A stretch of 64,000 nucleotides of DNA from JALZUE01 sp051251725 (lineage in GTDB: Bacteria > Pseudomonadota > Gammaproteobacteria > Enterobacterales > Alteromonadaceae). The notes below the pieces were generated by a model, which was given only the letters and a program-made list of their open reading frames with translations, searched no databases and had not been told where the DNA came from. Shown piece after piece: positions 19,163 to 27,503 of this stretch. Made by a program: the position numbers and the translations under genes. How positions within the stretch are numbered: the first letter of the stretch is position 1; every line of letters starts with the position of its first letter. The stretch covers positions 58,167 to 122,166 of the forward strand of contig JBPOFN010000010.1 of NCBI GenBank assembly GCA_051251725.1. The letters are read 5' to 3'.

Positions 19163-20281
19163 CTACACATTAGGTGTTGGTTGAGCGACAAAAACCTTCA
19201 TGCCGGGCATTAATTTAAAAGCACCTTCAGTAGCAATTAATTGTCCAACTTCTAAACCACTGATGATCATCACTTGGCTGCCTAAACGTTCGCCTAATTG
19301 CACTTTTACTTTTTTCGCACGATAAGCGCCAGCTTCACTCGGCTCAAGTAAAAAGACATAAGTGCCTAACTGATCACGGGTAATGGCTAAATCAGGTACT
19401 GAAATTAATGTTTGCGACGCTGCAATTGGCACTGAAACATTCACTAAGGTATGAGGTTTTAAGGCTAATTCACTCGCAGCTATTTGTGCGCGATATTTTA
19501 AGTGCCTTGAGCTTTGAGAAAGTTCAGGGTTAACCGCAATAATTTCAGCGGTATAACCGGTATCGCTATCGATAGGTAATAATTCAATGCTTTCACCTAA
19601 AGCTAATTCTTGATAAACCTGCGGTAAATTAAAATCGACCCAAGTAAAATCATTAACACCAACTAAATGTAAAATAGCGGTATTTTTATCTAGGTATTGA
19701 CCAACTTCAACATTATGAATGCCAACATGTGCATCAAAAGGTGCGGTGATTTTTTTCTTGTCGATACTGATCATCAAGACCGCGATATTGGATTTGGCAA
19801 TATCAACGGCGGCTTGCGCTTGATCAACTAACTCTTCACTTATTTCTTTATTTTTAAGCAATTTAAGATAACGTTGATGGGTTTGTTGATTAAGCCTTAA
19901 TTGCGCTTGCGCGGCAATTAAACGCGCATCCTCGTCACTGTGATCAAGCTCTAATAATATTTGCCCTTGTTTAACCACTGCGCCAGATTTCGCATTTAAC
20001 TTAACGATTTTTCCGGTTAATTCATTACTAATCGTTAGCTGTTTAAACGCTTGTACTTCACCGCTAATTTTTAGCTTTTTCTGAAAACTCACACTAGTGG
20101 CTTGCTCTGCTGAAACACTAGCCGCTGGTTCAGGCATATTGGCATTTTGCGCAGCTTGAGCGCCTAACTGCGTGGTTTTATAAAAATATAAAGCAAAGCC
20201 AACAGCTGCTAAAACCACTAAAGTAATTACCCATTTAACGATTGGGTTAGTTGTTGTTTGCGGTGTAGTTCCATCTGACAT
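19163..20281 (-). CDS. RND efflux periplasmic adaptor (membrane fusion protein)
   Basis: 372-residue HlyD/AcrA-type adaptor. One N-terminal membrane anchor (about residues 15-30) is followed by the first lipoyl half-motif near ELTGKIVKLNAKSG, a short helical hairpin, the second half-motif (ITAPFDAHVGIHNVEVGQYL), and beta-barrel and membrane-proximal domains. Its ATG shares one base with the tetR stop (TAATG), so translation is coupled. It partners the RND pump that follows. Confidence 0.93.
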   Translation of the reverse strand: MSDGTTPQTTTNPIVKWVITLVVLAAVGFALYFYKTTQLGAQAAQNANMPEPAASVSAEQATSVSFQKKLKISGEVQAFKQLTISNELTGKIVKLNAKSGAVVKQGQILLELDHSDEDARLIAAQAQLRLNQQTHQRYLKLLKNKEISEELVDQAQAAVDIAKSNIAVLMISIDKKKITAPFDAHVGIHNVEVGQYLDKNTAILHLVGVNDFTWVDFNLPQVYQELALGESIELLPIDSDTGYTAEIIAVNPELSQSSRHLKYRAQIAASELALKPHTLVNVSVPIAASQTLISVPDLAITRDQLGTYVFLLEPSEAGAYRAKKVKVQLGERLGSQVMIISGLEVGQLIATEGAFKLMPGMKVFVAQPTPNV

Positions 20282-21003
20282 TATCTTAATCCTTCTTTAA
20301 CCAAGTGTTGGCAAACTTTATTGATATCTTTTGAGCTTAATGGCTGTTGCCATGTAAACGTATTAATAAAACGTTGTAAATTTTTAATATGAACATTGTC
20401 AGCAGCCAATGGCTGTAAGCTGTCATATTTAGCTAATTCTTGTTCGCTGTTCCAGCTTAAATGTAATCGTACCGTTTGAAAATAGCCCACCATAAGCGAC
20501 CAGCTGCCGATACTTAATTCCGCTAAGTCATCAGGCGATGAAGGTAACTCACCACTTGCCACTGCATTTTCTAAAAAATGTTGAAAAGATATTTCACAAA
20601 CTTTACTGCTAGTGATCATATGATCTAACCAGCGGCGCGAACTACGCTTCATGATCGCCCGAGTATTAACAATACTTTCGAGTTGGTCATCAAAGCTAAA
20701 CATTTGTACTTTCGAAAAATCTAATAAACTGATGGCAATTAAGCGCTCAGGTGCGGTTAACGGCATCGTTAATACTTGCTTAAAAACCCGCTGTTTTTCT
20801 TGATACATTTTTGTCGCCAGCGCGATCAGTACATCTTCTTTGCATTGCACAAATTTATAAACAGATCCCATCGACAAGCCAGCTAGTTTAGCAATAGCTG
20901 ACATGGAAAAATCAAGCAGGCTGGTTTTTTCAATCGCTTGAGCCGCGGCAGATAAAATCATCTCTTCTTGCTGCTCAGTAGAAAACTTAGGGGCTGGAGC
21001 CAT
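20281..21003 (-). CDS. TetR-family repressor of the linked RND efflux operon
   Basis: 240-residue regulator with an N-terminal TetR helix-turn-helix (about residues 10-60, with FSMSAIAKLAGLSMGSVYKF matching the recognition helix region) and a diverged ligand-binding half. GAGG lies 5 bases before the ATG. It is the first gene of the operon with the adaptor and pump. Its promoter overlaps a perfect inverted repeat, so it very likely represses itself and the pump. The inducer is unknown. Confidence 0.9.
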   Translation of the reverse strand: MAPAPKFSTEQQEEMILSAAAQAIEKTSLLDFSMSAIAKLAGLSMGSVYKFVQCKEDVLIALATKMYQEKQRVFKQVLTMPLTAPERLIAISLLDFSKVQMFSFDDQLESIVNTRAIMKRSSRRWLDHMITSSKVCEISFQHFLENAVASGELPSSPDDLAELSIGSWSLMVGYFQTVRLHLSWNSEQELAKYDSLQPLAADNVHIKNLQRFINTFTWQQPLSSKDINKVCQHLVKEGLR

Positions 21004-21017
21004 AAAACCTCAAGGTA

Positions 21018-21050
21018 TAATTGCATTCGAACAATATTCGAATGCAATTA
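21018..21050. promoter_or_regulatory. TetR operator: perfect 14-bp inverted repeat
   Basis: TAATTGCATTCGAA, five bases, then its exact complement TTCGAATGCAATTA. It sits 15 bases upstream of the tetR ATG and touches the -10 box, where repressor binding would block transcription. Confidence 0.85.
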
Positions 21051-21074
21051 TAGTCGGCTTACTATAGATTACAA
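21047..21074 (-). promoter_or_regulatory. Promoter of the tetR-MFP-RND operon
   Basis: On the minus strand, a perfect TATAAT (21052-21047) lies 16 bases from TTGTAA (21074-21069). The operator covers the last part of the -10 and the expected start site. Confidence 0.6.
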
Positions 21075-21139
21075 TTAGTTTATTAAATAACCGCGTGAAT
21101 ATTAACGCGCCGCTAAAAGATTATTCGATTAAAGTATAT

Positions 21140-22387
21140 TTAGAAGAAATACCTAAGTGATAATTGGCTTTGCTGTTCGATTAATTTAATTTTTTGATCT
21201 GAATATGCTCGCGCATAACGTGTAGAATTTATCCAGTTATGTTCAAGCGCTAAAAACAAAGGTTTACTCCAGCGATAAGTATAATTAACGGTAAAGCTGT
21301 TACCGGTTTCATTGTTATTATCAAAGGCAAAGCTGTCTTTATCACGCACCGAGAACTCTTCTACTCTCAAGGTATAGCGATGCTGTTTAAAGCGTTTAGA
21401 AAGCGCCAAATAAGCACTGCTATAATCATTTTTAACAATATTGTCGCGATCGCTATTTTGCATCAAGGTATCACCATACAAATACTGCCCAGTTAATTGC
21501 CAAGCATTAGTAAAGTGCCATTCAAACCCCAGATGATAAAACCTTGTACGCCAGCCGTATTGACCTTTTTCAACAAGAAAAGGCTGCGCTTTATTATTGT
21601 AATAACCGACTAAAATTTTGCCCTTTTTATGCCACTTAAGTTTAGCATTACCATGCCAGCCAAAATTATTATCTACTTCATAAAAAGGGTCCGAGGCAAC
21701 TGCTTGCTGGCCATCAAGCGGATTACCTGTTTGTAAGGCGAGTAAAGGCGGCAAGGTTACTTTTTCGGTCCACAGTGTTTGCCGATTGCCTACTGTCCAG
21801 CCATGCCAAGCAAGTAAAGCACCTGACGGATCATTATTTTTAAAAACCCCTAACGTGCCCGAGACATCAAATTGACTGTCATGAAACTTTCCAAGCCTGA
21901 CCAGTGAATATTCATTACCGAGTACCCGCACTTCTTCACCGATCCAAGTATTTATCGCGGAAGAATTTAAAGTGTTTTTACTGGCCCAAGCAATCGCATT
22001 ATTTTCCAGTGAGATTTCAGGATAAAAAAAACCTAACTTACTTTGCCAGCGGTATCCTGATTCATTCGGTAGTGATAAGTATTTTAAATAGCCTTCGGTT
22101 AAACCAGCACGGGTAGTATTATTTTGCTGATAACCATTAGCAACTATGTGGGCACTTAGACCGCTATCCCATTCTGCTTTGATTGAGATACCTGCTTGTG
22201 CCAGCGAGAAATTTTCACCGTTAGTTAAATCGAACTTACCATAACCACCATCTCGAAAGCTGGTGATAGTATCATTATGAGTTAGCCGAACATCGACCAC
22301 TCCCTGAGCAGAAAATTCAGCGGCTAACGCCTGCGAGCTAATCAATAACAAAATCAGAATACGAGTTACTGCTGACAAATATGGCAC
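21140..22387 (-). CDS. Predicted outer-membrane beta-barrel protein of the cupredoxin/GGDEF operon
   Basis: I do not recognise a named family. The protein (415 residues) starts with a signal peptide ending near SSQALA. The rest alternates short polar/aromatic strands (for example FEWHFTNAWQLTGQYLYG) and ends in a C-terminal aromatic, LSLRYFF, typical of outer-membrane barrels. I chose GTG 22387 because AGGAG lies 10 bases upstream and the signal peptide follows at once. A longer frame to 22453 would overlap the upstream gene by 34 bases. It is last of three same-strand genes with a GGDEF-EAL protein and a cupredoxin. Confidence 0.75.
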   Translation of the reverse strand: MPYLSAVTRILILLLISSQALAAEFSAQGVVDVRLTHNDTITSFRDGGYGKFDLTNGENFSLAQAGISIKAEWDSGLSAHIVANGYQQNNTTRAGLTEGYLKYLSLPNESGYRWQSKLGFFYPEISLENNAIAWASKNTLNSSAINTWIGEEVRVLGNEYSLVRLGKFHDSQFDVSGTLGVFKNNDPSGALLAWHGWTVGNRQTLWTEKVTLPPLLALQTGNPLDGQQAVASDPFYEVDNNFGWHGNAKLKWHKKGKILVGYYNNKAQPFLVEKGQYGWRTRFYHLGFEWHFTNAWQLTGQYLYGDTLMQNSDRDNIVKNDYSSAYLALSKRFKQHRYTLRVEEFSVRDKDSFAFDNNNETGNSFTVNYTYRWSKPLFLALEHNWINSTRYARAYSDQKIKLIEQQSQLSLRYFF

Positions 22388-22419
22388 TTTACCTTCACTC
22401 CTTGTTAAAAATGTTATCG

Positions 22420-24735
22420 CTAAAAGGTATAATTTTTTTGTGTTTTTAACCACGCGGTAATTTTTTCGACTGATTGCGGACGGCTAATAAAATATCCTTG
22501 ACCTAATTCACATTTATGCTGCGCCAACCACTTCAACGAAAACTCATCTTCAATCCCTTCGGCAACCACAGTTAACCCCATGTTATGAGCAAGTTCGATG
22601 GTTGAACGCACAATGATTTGATCATCTTCATCATCATGTAAGCGCTGAACAAATGATTTATCAATTTTTAGCTCGTTCACTGGCAACTGTTTTAACTGCG
22701 CTAATGATGAATAACCCGTGCCATAATCATCGATAGATATTTTCATCCCCTGCTGCTGAAATTTACGCAGCAGATTCATCGCAACACCGGTGTCATCAAC
22801 CACCGCACTTTCAGTGACTTCTAAAGTGATCCTATCGGTTGGCACACCATGCTCTGCGATTGAATGACAAATAAAATCAAAAAAATCATCCGACTTTAAG
22901 TTTTCAGCTGAAATATTAACCGCTATATTAAGATCAATTCCTTCACTAAGCCACTGATTATATTGCTGTAATGCCGTTAAAAACACCCAATGCGTTAACG
23001 CATTAATTTGTCCGGTTTGTTCAGCAATATAAATAAAATTATCGGGCGGTATCATACCCAGTGTCGGGTGCTGCCAGCGCACTAAAGCTTCAACATGAGT
23101 TGGGACCCCAGTGACTAAATTAAGTTTAGGTTGATAATGCAGCTCAAGCTGGTTATCAACAATCGCATGTTTGAGATCGTTAATCAGGTTGAGCCGCTCA
23201 ACACTATTAACATCAAGGTCTTTATTATAAATTTGTAATGGCTGATTATTTTTTCGCGCATGATGTAAGGCAGTATCCGCCATTTGTAAAATTGACTTAG
23301 CCGAACCACAATGGGCTGGAAAAATAGAAACCCCAATACGAGTTTGCAGTTGTAAGTTAATATTTTGATAGCTGCAGGTTTGCTCTAAAAAGTAATTAAT
23401 GTCAGCAACAATTTTTTCTATTTCCGCGTGCTGCTCGGGGGAAAACAATAAAACAAATTCGTCGGCACCAATATGACTTAAAAATAAGTTTTGCGGCACC
23501 ATGTATAAACGTTTGGCCGCTTCTTTGATCAGCCAATCGCCAACATCATGGCCGAGTGTTTCATTAACATCTTGCAAGCGGCATAAGTTTAAATAACAAA
23601 CAATAAAAGGCGTACCACTACTCGCTAGTTCATTGAGTTTTTGGTTCAGGGCATTGCGGTTCGGTAAATTGGTTAAGGCGTCATGATTAGCACGATGATT
23701 AATCGCATTTTCTCTTATTAATACTGCCGACTGCATATTATTAAATTCTTCGGCCAACTGCCCTAACTCACTTTTATCTTTAATATCAACACGTTGATTA
23801 TAGTCACCGCTGGCAATGTTTTTGGCTTGATGCACTAGATGTTTAACCGGTTTAATAATTGATGCCGCAATGACATAAGCACTCGCTAACGACAATAACA
23901 AGGTTACGCCAGCGAGCAGTAAAAATTGCCACCAACGTTTTTGCAACACCGCGGTAAAATCAGATTTTAACCCCGACATCGCCAAACCTAGCTGATGTTC
24001 GTCAAAGTCAGTAACCACATGTCCAATGCCAATATAGTTATCTGGAGTTAACTCGTTAATGACTGTCAGCGAGAAAGCTAAATCGGCTTGTTTATTTGAC
24101 GACGCTAATAATTGCCAGTCACCATTAACCCGTAATAAAAAGTCAGTTTCTAATTGCGTAATCTGTTTAAAATAATCGGCGAGTTTTTGATCTATTTTAA
24201 AGCCAAAGGCTAGCCAGCCAATGGTTTTTGAACCAACCGTTAACGGCGATAAGCTGAGTTGATAAAGTTCATTTTCTAATAAATAAAGATGAGCTGACTC
24301 TGGGCTTTCTAACCACTGCGGAAACCGAAAGGCTTGTTGTTTTTCGCTGCCTTGCCTTACTTTTTTCTGACCATTATTATCTTTTTTCACCTGTAACTGA
24401 GCACTAATAATGCCCTGTTCAGAAACCGTCATTGCCAGATCGGCATCAATACGTTTGCGATGATTATTTAAGGCCACCAGCAAGCTACGCGTGTCACCTT
24501 CGAATACTTGTTTAATGCCATGATCTTTAGCGGCGGTTTCTGCAAACGCCGCTAAGTAGTATTTTCGGCTATTGAACTGTTCAGTAAAAATGGTTTTAGC
24601 GGTGGTTAAACGGTTAGTGATTTCTTGTTGTTCTTGTAATTTATTGCCTGCAACTATGGTCCATAATGAAATCCCCTGCACTAATAAAAGTAACAGGACA
24701 AAAAAGACAAATATTTTCGTTTGTAGGCTTCTCAT
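22420..24735 (-). CDS. Membrane GGDEF-EAL protein (probable c-di-GMP phosphodiesterase)
   Basis: 771 residues. An N-terminal membrane helix is followed by a periplasmic sensor region (about 30-270), a second helix, a HAMP domain (about 295-345), GGDEF and EAL domains. The GGDEF signature reads GADEF, a substitution likely to weaken cyclase activity. The EAL domain looks intact: HVEALVRWQHP, the Asn in VNISAEN, and DDYGTGYSS are all present. Breakdown of c-di-GMP is therefore more likely than synthesis. It is 61 bases after the cupredoxin gene and 32 bases before the barrel protein. Confidence 0.9.
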   Translation of the reverse strand: MRSLQTKIFVFFVLLLLLVQGISLWTIVAGNKLQEQQEITNRLTTAKTIFTEQFNSRKYYLAAFAETAAKDHGIKQVFEGDTRSLLVALNNHRKRIDADLAMTVSEQGIISAQLQVKKDNNGQKKVRQGSEKQQAFRFPQWLESPESAHLYLLENELYQLSLSPLTVGSKTIGWLAFGFKIDQKLADYFKQITQLETDFLLRVNGDWQLLASSNKQADLAFSLTVINELTPDNYIGIGHVVTDFDEHQLGLAMSGLKSDFTAVLQKRWWQFLLLAGVTLLLSLASAYVIAASIIKPVKHLVHQAKNIASGDYNQRVDIKDKSELGQLAEEFNNMQSAVLIRENAINHRANHDALTNLPNRNALNQKLNELASSGTPFIVCYLNLCRLQDVNETLGHDVGDWLIKEAAKRLYMVPQNLFLSHIGADEFVLLFSPEQHAEIEKIVADINYFLEQTCSYQNINLQLQTRIGVSIFPAHCGSAKSILQMADTALHHARKNNQPLQIYNKDLDVNSVERLNLINDLKHAIVDNQLELHYQPKLNLVTGVPTHVEALVRWQHPTLGMIPPDNFIYIAEQTGQINALTHWVFLTALQQYNQWLSEGIDLNIAVNISAENLKSDDFFDFICHSIAEHGVPTDRITLEVTESAVVDDTGVAMNLLRKFQQQGMKISIDDYGTGYSSLAQLKQLPVNELKIDKSFVQRLHDDEDDQIIVRSTIELAHNMGLTVVAEGIEDEFSLKWLAQHKCELGQGYFISRPQSVEKITAWLKTQKNYTF

Positions 24736-24796
24736 TATTTATTAACTCGCTACTTTTATTATGGTTAACGCAATTTTTAACTTACTTTTTAGCAAG

Positions 24797-25465
24797 TTAA
24801 TAGTCATCTAAAAAATCAAAATCTTCATCGCTTTTTTGCTCAGGAATTTCCGCTAATAAATCTGAAATATCAATTTGAAAACGTTCATTTTTATTTATCA
24901 TGACAGTTTTTACTATTTTATGCGCTGGTGTTTTTAATTGCGGATGCCAAACGGTTAATTGATATTGACCATTTTCAACAGCAATAATATTTGCTTGGCC
25001 AGCTTGATCAGTTTTTTCAAAATAAGGGGTAGGTAAAATAAGTAAATAGCCGCTCATCCAATCATGAATATTGCAGCCCATTGCCACCTCGCCAACTTCA
25101 ACAAAATCCTGTTTTATTTTTTGCTCACCGGCTCGAATTTTAAAATCAAATTTATTATTACCGATAGGTGAATAAATATGGTGGGTAATATCATCTTGAT
25201 TGGTAAATGCAACGTCACTCCCTAATTGCATCACACTAATATAAGGCGTAAATGATTTATGCTGCTGGCCTATTTCCACTTTTTTATTATTGATGGGTAA
25301 ACTCGACTGTTCGCCACCTTGAAGGTTTGGCTGCAGATAAACCACAAGGTCGGCTAATGATGCTGCTTTTCCTAACAGTTGAATATTGACATCAGCAGCT
25401 AAGGCTTGGCTCGTAATGCCGCTGAGAAATAATCCGGCTAAATAGCCCCACTTTTTACTGTTCAT
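24797..25465 (-). CDS. Periplasmic cupredoxin-like protein
   Basis: 222-residue exported protein with a signal peptide ending TSQALA. The middle shows a type I copper pattern: a His in DITHHIYSP, then Cys, His and Met in GCNIHDWMSGYL, as in plastocyanin-like and so-called methylamine-utilisation proteins. I chose ATG 25465, with GAGAG upstream and a signal peptide starting at once. The longer frame from 25492 adds nine non-signal residues. The tail is acidic (DEDFDFLDDY). Electron transfer or copper sensing is possible; context suggests input to the GGDEF-EAL protein. Confidence 0.8.
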   Translation of the reverse strand: MNSKKWGYLAGLFLSGITSQALAADVNIQLLGKAASLADLVVYLQPNLQGGEQSSLPINNKKVEIGQQHKSFTPYISVMQLGSDVAFTNQDDITHHIYSPIGNNKFDFKIRAGEQKIKQDFVEVGEVAMGCNIHDWMSGYLLILPTPYFEKTDQAGQANIIAVENGQYQLTVWHPQLKTPAHKIVKTVMINKNERFQIDISDLLAEIPEQKSDEDFDFLDDY

Positions 25466-25776
25466 TGCTACTCTCAAGTTGATTGTGCTCAAGTTAGATT
25501 TTATCGCTCAATTAGTTTATGACCATTAGCAGTTGAATAAACTTTCAACTTTGCCAAGAATAACTTTATTATTAAAGCACTTATCATGAGATATAGACAA
25601 TAGCTTGGTCAATTATCAGCCATAAAAATCAATAATAAAAACATTAATCTTTGGCTTTCTTGCGTTTAGCGATGGCAGATAAAATGTAAAGTATTGGTAA
25701 AATATCAACGATTAAAAATATAATTTGTTATGGTGAGTTAACGCTAAAACAATACTTTTTAACAGCTTACCTCATC
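25466..25776. other. AT-rich divergent intergenic region
   Basis: 311 bases between the cupredoxin gene (minus) and the esterase gene (plus). I see no gene, hairpin or clear operator. It probably holds both promoters. Confidence 0.5.
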
Positions 25777-27294
25777 ATGAACAAACGAATAACAAGTACA
25801 ATAAATACCATAATCTCGGTTTTAACTCTCATACCAATAACCTCTGTTTATGCTCAAGTCACCTTGCCAAATATTTTTAACGACAACATGGTCTTACAGC
25901 AAAATCTTAACAATTCTGTGTGGGGCAAAGCCGAACAAGGTGAAAAGATCACTGTCACTATTGCAAATCAAAGCCACACAACTCACGCCAACAGTAACGG
26001 TGATTGGCGACTAAAGCTAAAACCATTAAAAGCTGGCGGCCCATATAAATTAGAAGTAGCTGGCGATAATACCATTAGCTATAACAATGTCCTCGTTGGA
26101 GAAGTGTGGCTGTGCTCAGGTCAATCCAATATGGGCTGGCGCGTATCAGGTTCTAATCATGCAAAACTAGAAATGGCCTCAGCTAATTATCCTGAACTTA
26201 GGTTAATCACAATACCAAGAGTTGGCATTGATAAACCTCAGTTTAATGTCGATGCTAAATGGCTAGCAACAACACCTGATAGTGTCGGAGATTTTTCAGC
26301 GACTTGTTATTTTTATGGCCGCCGGTTACACCAAACTCTGGGTGTTCCGGTTGGCTTAATTAACACCGCTTGGGGCGGCTCGCCAGTTGAAAGCTTTATT
26401 GCTAGAGATAAGCTCGAGCAAGACCCGCAATTTGATAAAATGCTAGCTAACTGGGATCAACAAGCCGCAAGCTTTACCGAAGAAAAACTTGCCCGCGATA
26501 TTGCTGACTATGAAGCATGGATAAAAAAAGGCAAACCCGGTAAAAAACGTTTTCTACCGCAAAATGTTTTAACCGGTAAAAAGCGCCCCGCTAATATTTT
26601 TAATGGCATGATCAATCCCATTATCGGTTACGGCATTAAAGGGGCGATTTGGTGTCAGGGTGAAAGCAATCTTGGCCGAGCAGCACAATATCGAGCCTTA
26701 TTTCCCTTATTAATTAATAGTTGGCGAGCACAATGGAAACAAGGTGACTTCCCATTTTATTGGGTTCAATTAGCTGACTTTAATAATGAAGTACTATCGC
26801 CGAGTAAAAATAGTAATTGGGCGCTATTACGTGAAGCACAAACAATGACGCTAGCGTTACCTAATACCGGTGAAGCCATTGTTTATGATCTTGGCGAAGC
26901 AAAAGATATTCACCCAAGAAATAAGCAAGAAGCAGCCAACCGATTAGTTCGTCATCCTCTGGTCAAAGATTATGGTTATGACATGAATGCTGACAGCCCG
27001 CGTTATGACGCAATAGAATTTAACGGTAATAAAGTCATTATTACCTTTAAAAATGTCGGCACTAAATTATACGCTTTTGATACTGACACTATTGTTGGTT
27101 TTGCTATTGCTGGTATTGATAAAAAGTTTATTAATGCCCAAGCTAAAATCATTAGTAAGAATAAAATAGCGGTTTCTGCTAAAGAAATTACGATGCCAGT
27201 AGCCATAAGATATGGCTGGGAAGATAACCCTATCGTGAATTTATACGACAAAAGTGGTTTGCCAGTAACACCATTTAGAAGCGACGCTTGGTAA
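25777..27294 (+). CDS. Sialate O-acetylesterase-type SGNH esterase
   Basis: Secreted SGNH esterase of 505 residues, with a signal peptide ending SVYAQ. The catalytic block LCSGQSNMGW contains nucleophile Ser117, and DIHPRNK holds Asp377 and His379. The conserved WCQGESN motif near residue 295 is typical of this family. It removes O-acetyl groups from sugars; in marine bacteria it usually acts on acetylated polysaccharide side groups, so sialic acid need not be the substrate. It ends 198 bases from a convergent sulfatase and faces a strong bidirectional terminator. Confidence 0.9.
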   Translation: MNKRITSTINTIISVLTLIPITSVYAQVTLPNIFNDNMVLQQNLNNSVWGKAEQGEKITVTIANQSHTTHANSNGDWRLKLKPLKAGGPYKLEVAGDNTISYNNVLVGEVWLCSGQSNMGWRVSGSNHAKLEMASANYPELRLITIPRVGIDKPQFNVDAKWLATTPDSVGDFSATCYFYGRRLHQTLGVPVGLINTAWGGSPVESFIARDKLEQDPQFDKMLANWDQQAASFTEEKLARDIADYEAWIKKGKPGKKRFLPQNVLTGKKRPANIFNGMINPIIGYGIKGAIWCQGESNLGRAAQYRALFPLLINSWRAQWKQGDFPFYWVQLADFNNEVLSPSKNSNWALLREAQTMTLALPNTGEAIVYDLGEAKDIHPRNKQEAANRLVRHPLVKDYGYDMNADSPRYDAIEFNGNKVIITFKNVGTKLYAFDTDTIVGFAIAGIDKKFINAQAKIISKNKIAVSAKEITMPVAIRYGWEDNPIVNLYDKSGLPVTPFRSDAW

Positions 27295-27360
27295 TTTTGA
27301 AGCTTTAGATTACTGCGATATTGGCTCACGCTTTTACCGCGGTAATAAACTAATCTAAAG

Positions 27361-27410
27361 AAATAAACCTCATTCAATACCTAACACTTAACGTTGAATG
27401 AGGTTTATTT
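27361..27410. terminator. Strong bidirectional terminator between the esterase and sulfatase genes
   Basis: Perfect 17-bp arms (27361-27377 and 27394-27410, AAATAAACCTCATTCAA and complement) with a 16-base loop. A second nested inverted repeat lies just before it (27303-27312 with 27351-27360, around TTACCGCGGTAA). Confidence 0.85.
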
Positions 27411-27461
27411 CTTATTATTTAACGGTGCAGCTCTTTGAAAAAGTAAAATACTTTCTACATT

Positions 27462-27503
27462 CGGCTACGGCTTACCGCTTACTGCTTACTGCTTACTGCT
27501 TTA
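27462..27503. repeat. Heptamer tandem array at the sulfatase 3' end
   Basis: About six 7-bp units of the form NGCTTAC (GGCTTAC, CGCTTAC, then TGCTTAC repeated). The array runs across the stop codon of the minus-strand sulfatase, so its outermost units encode the last residues. It has the same 7-base phase and GCTT core as the array at 6394. Confidence 0.85.

Noticed and set aside
22388..22453. N-terminal extension of the barrel protein
   Set aside because: It would overlap the GGDEF-EAL gene by 34 bases and precede the signal peptide; GTG 22387 has a good ribosome site.
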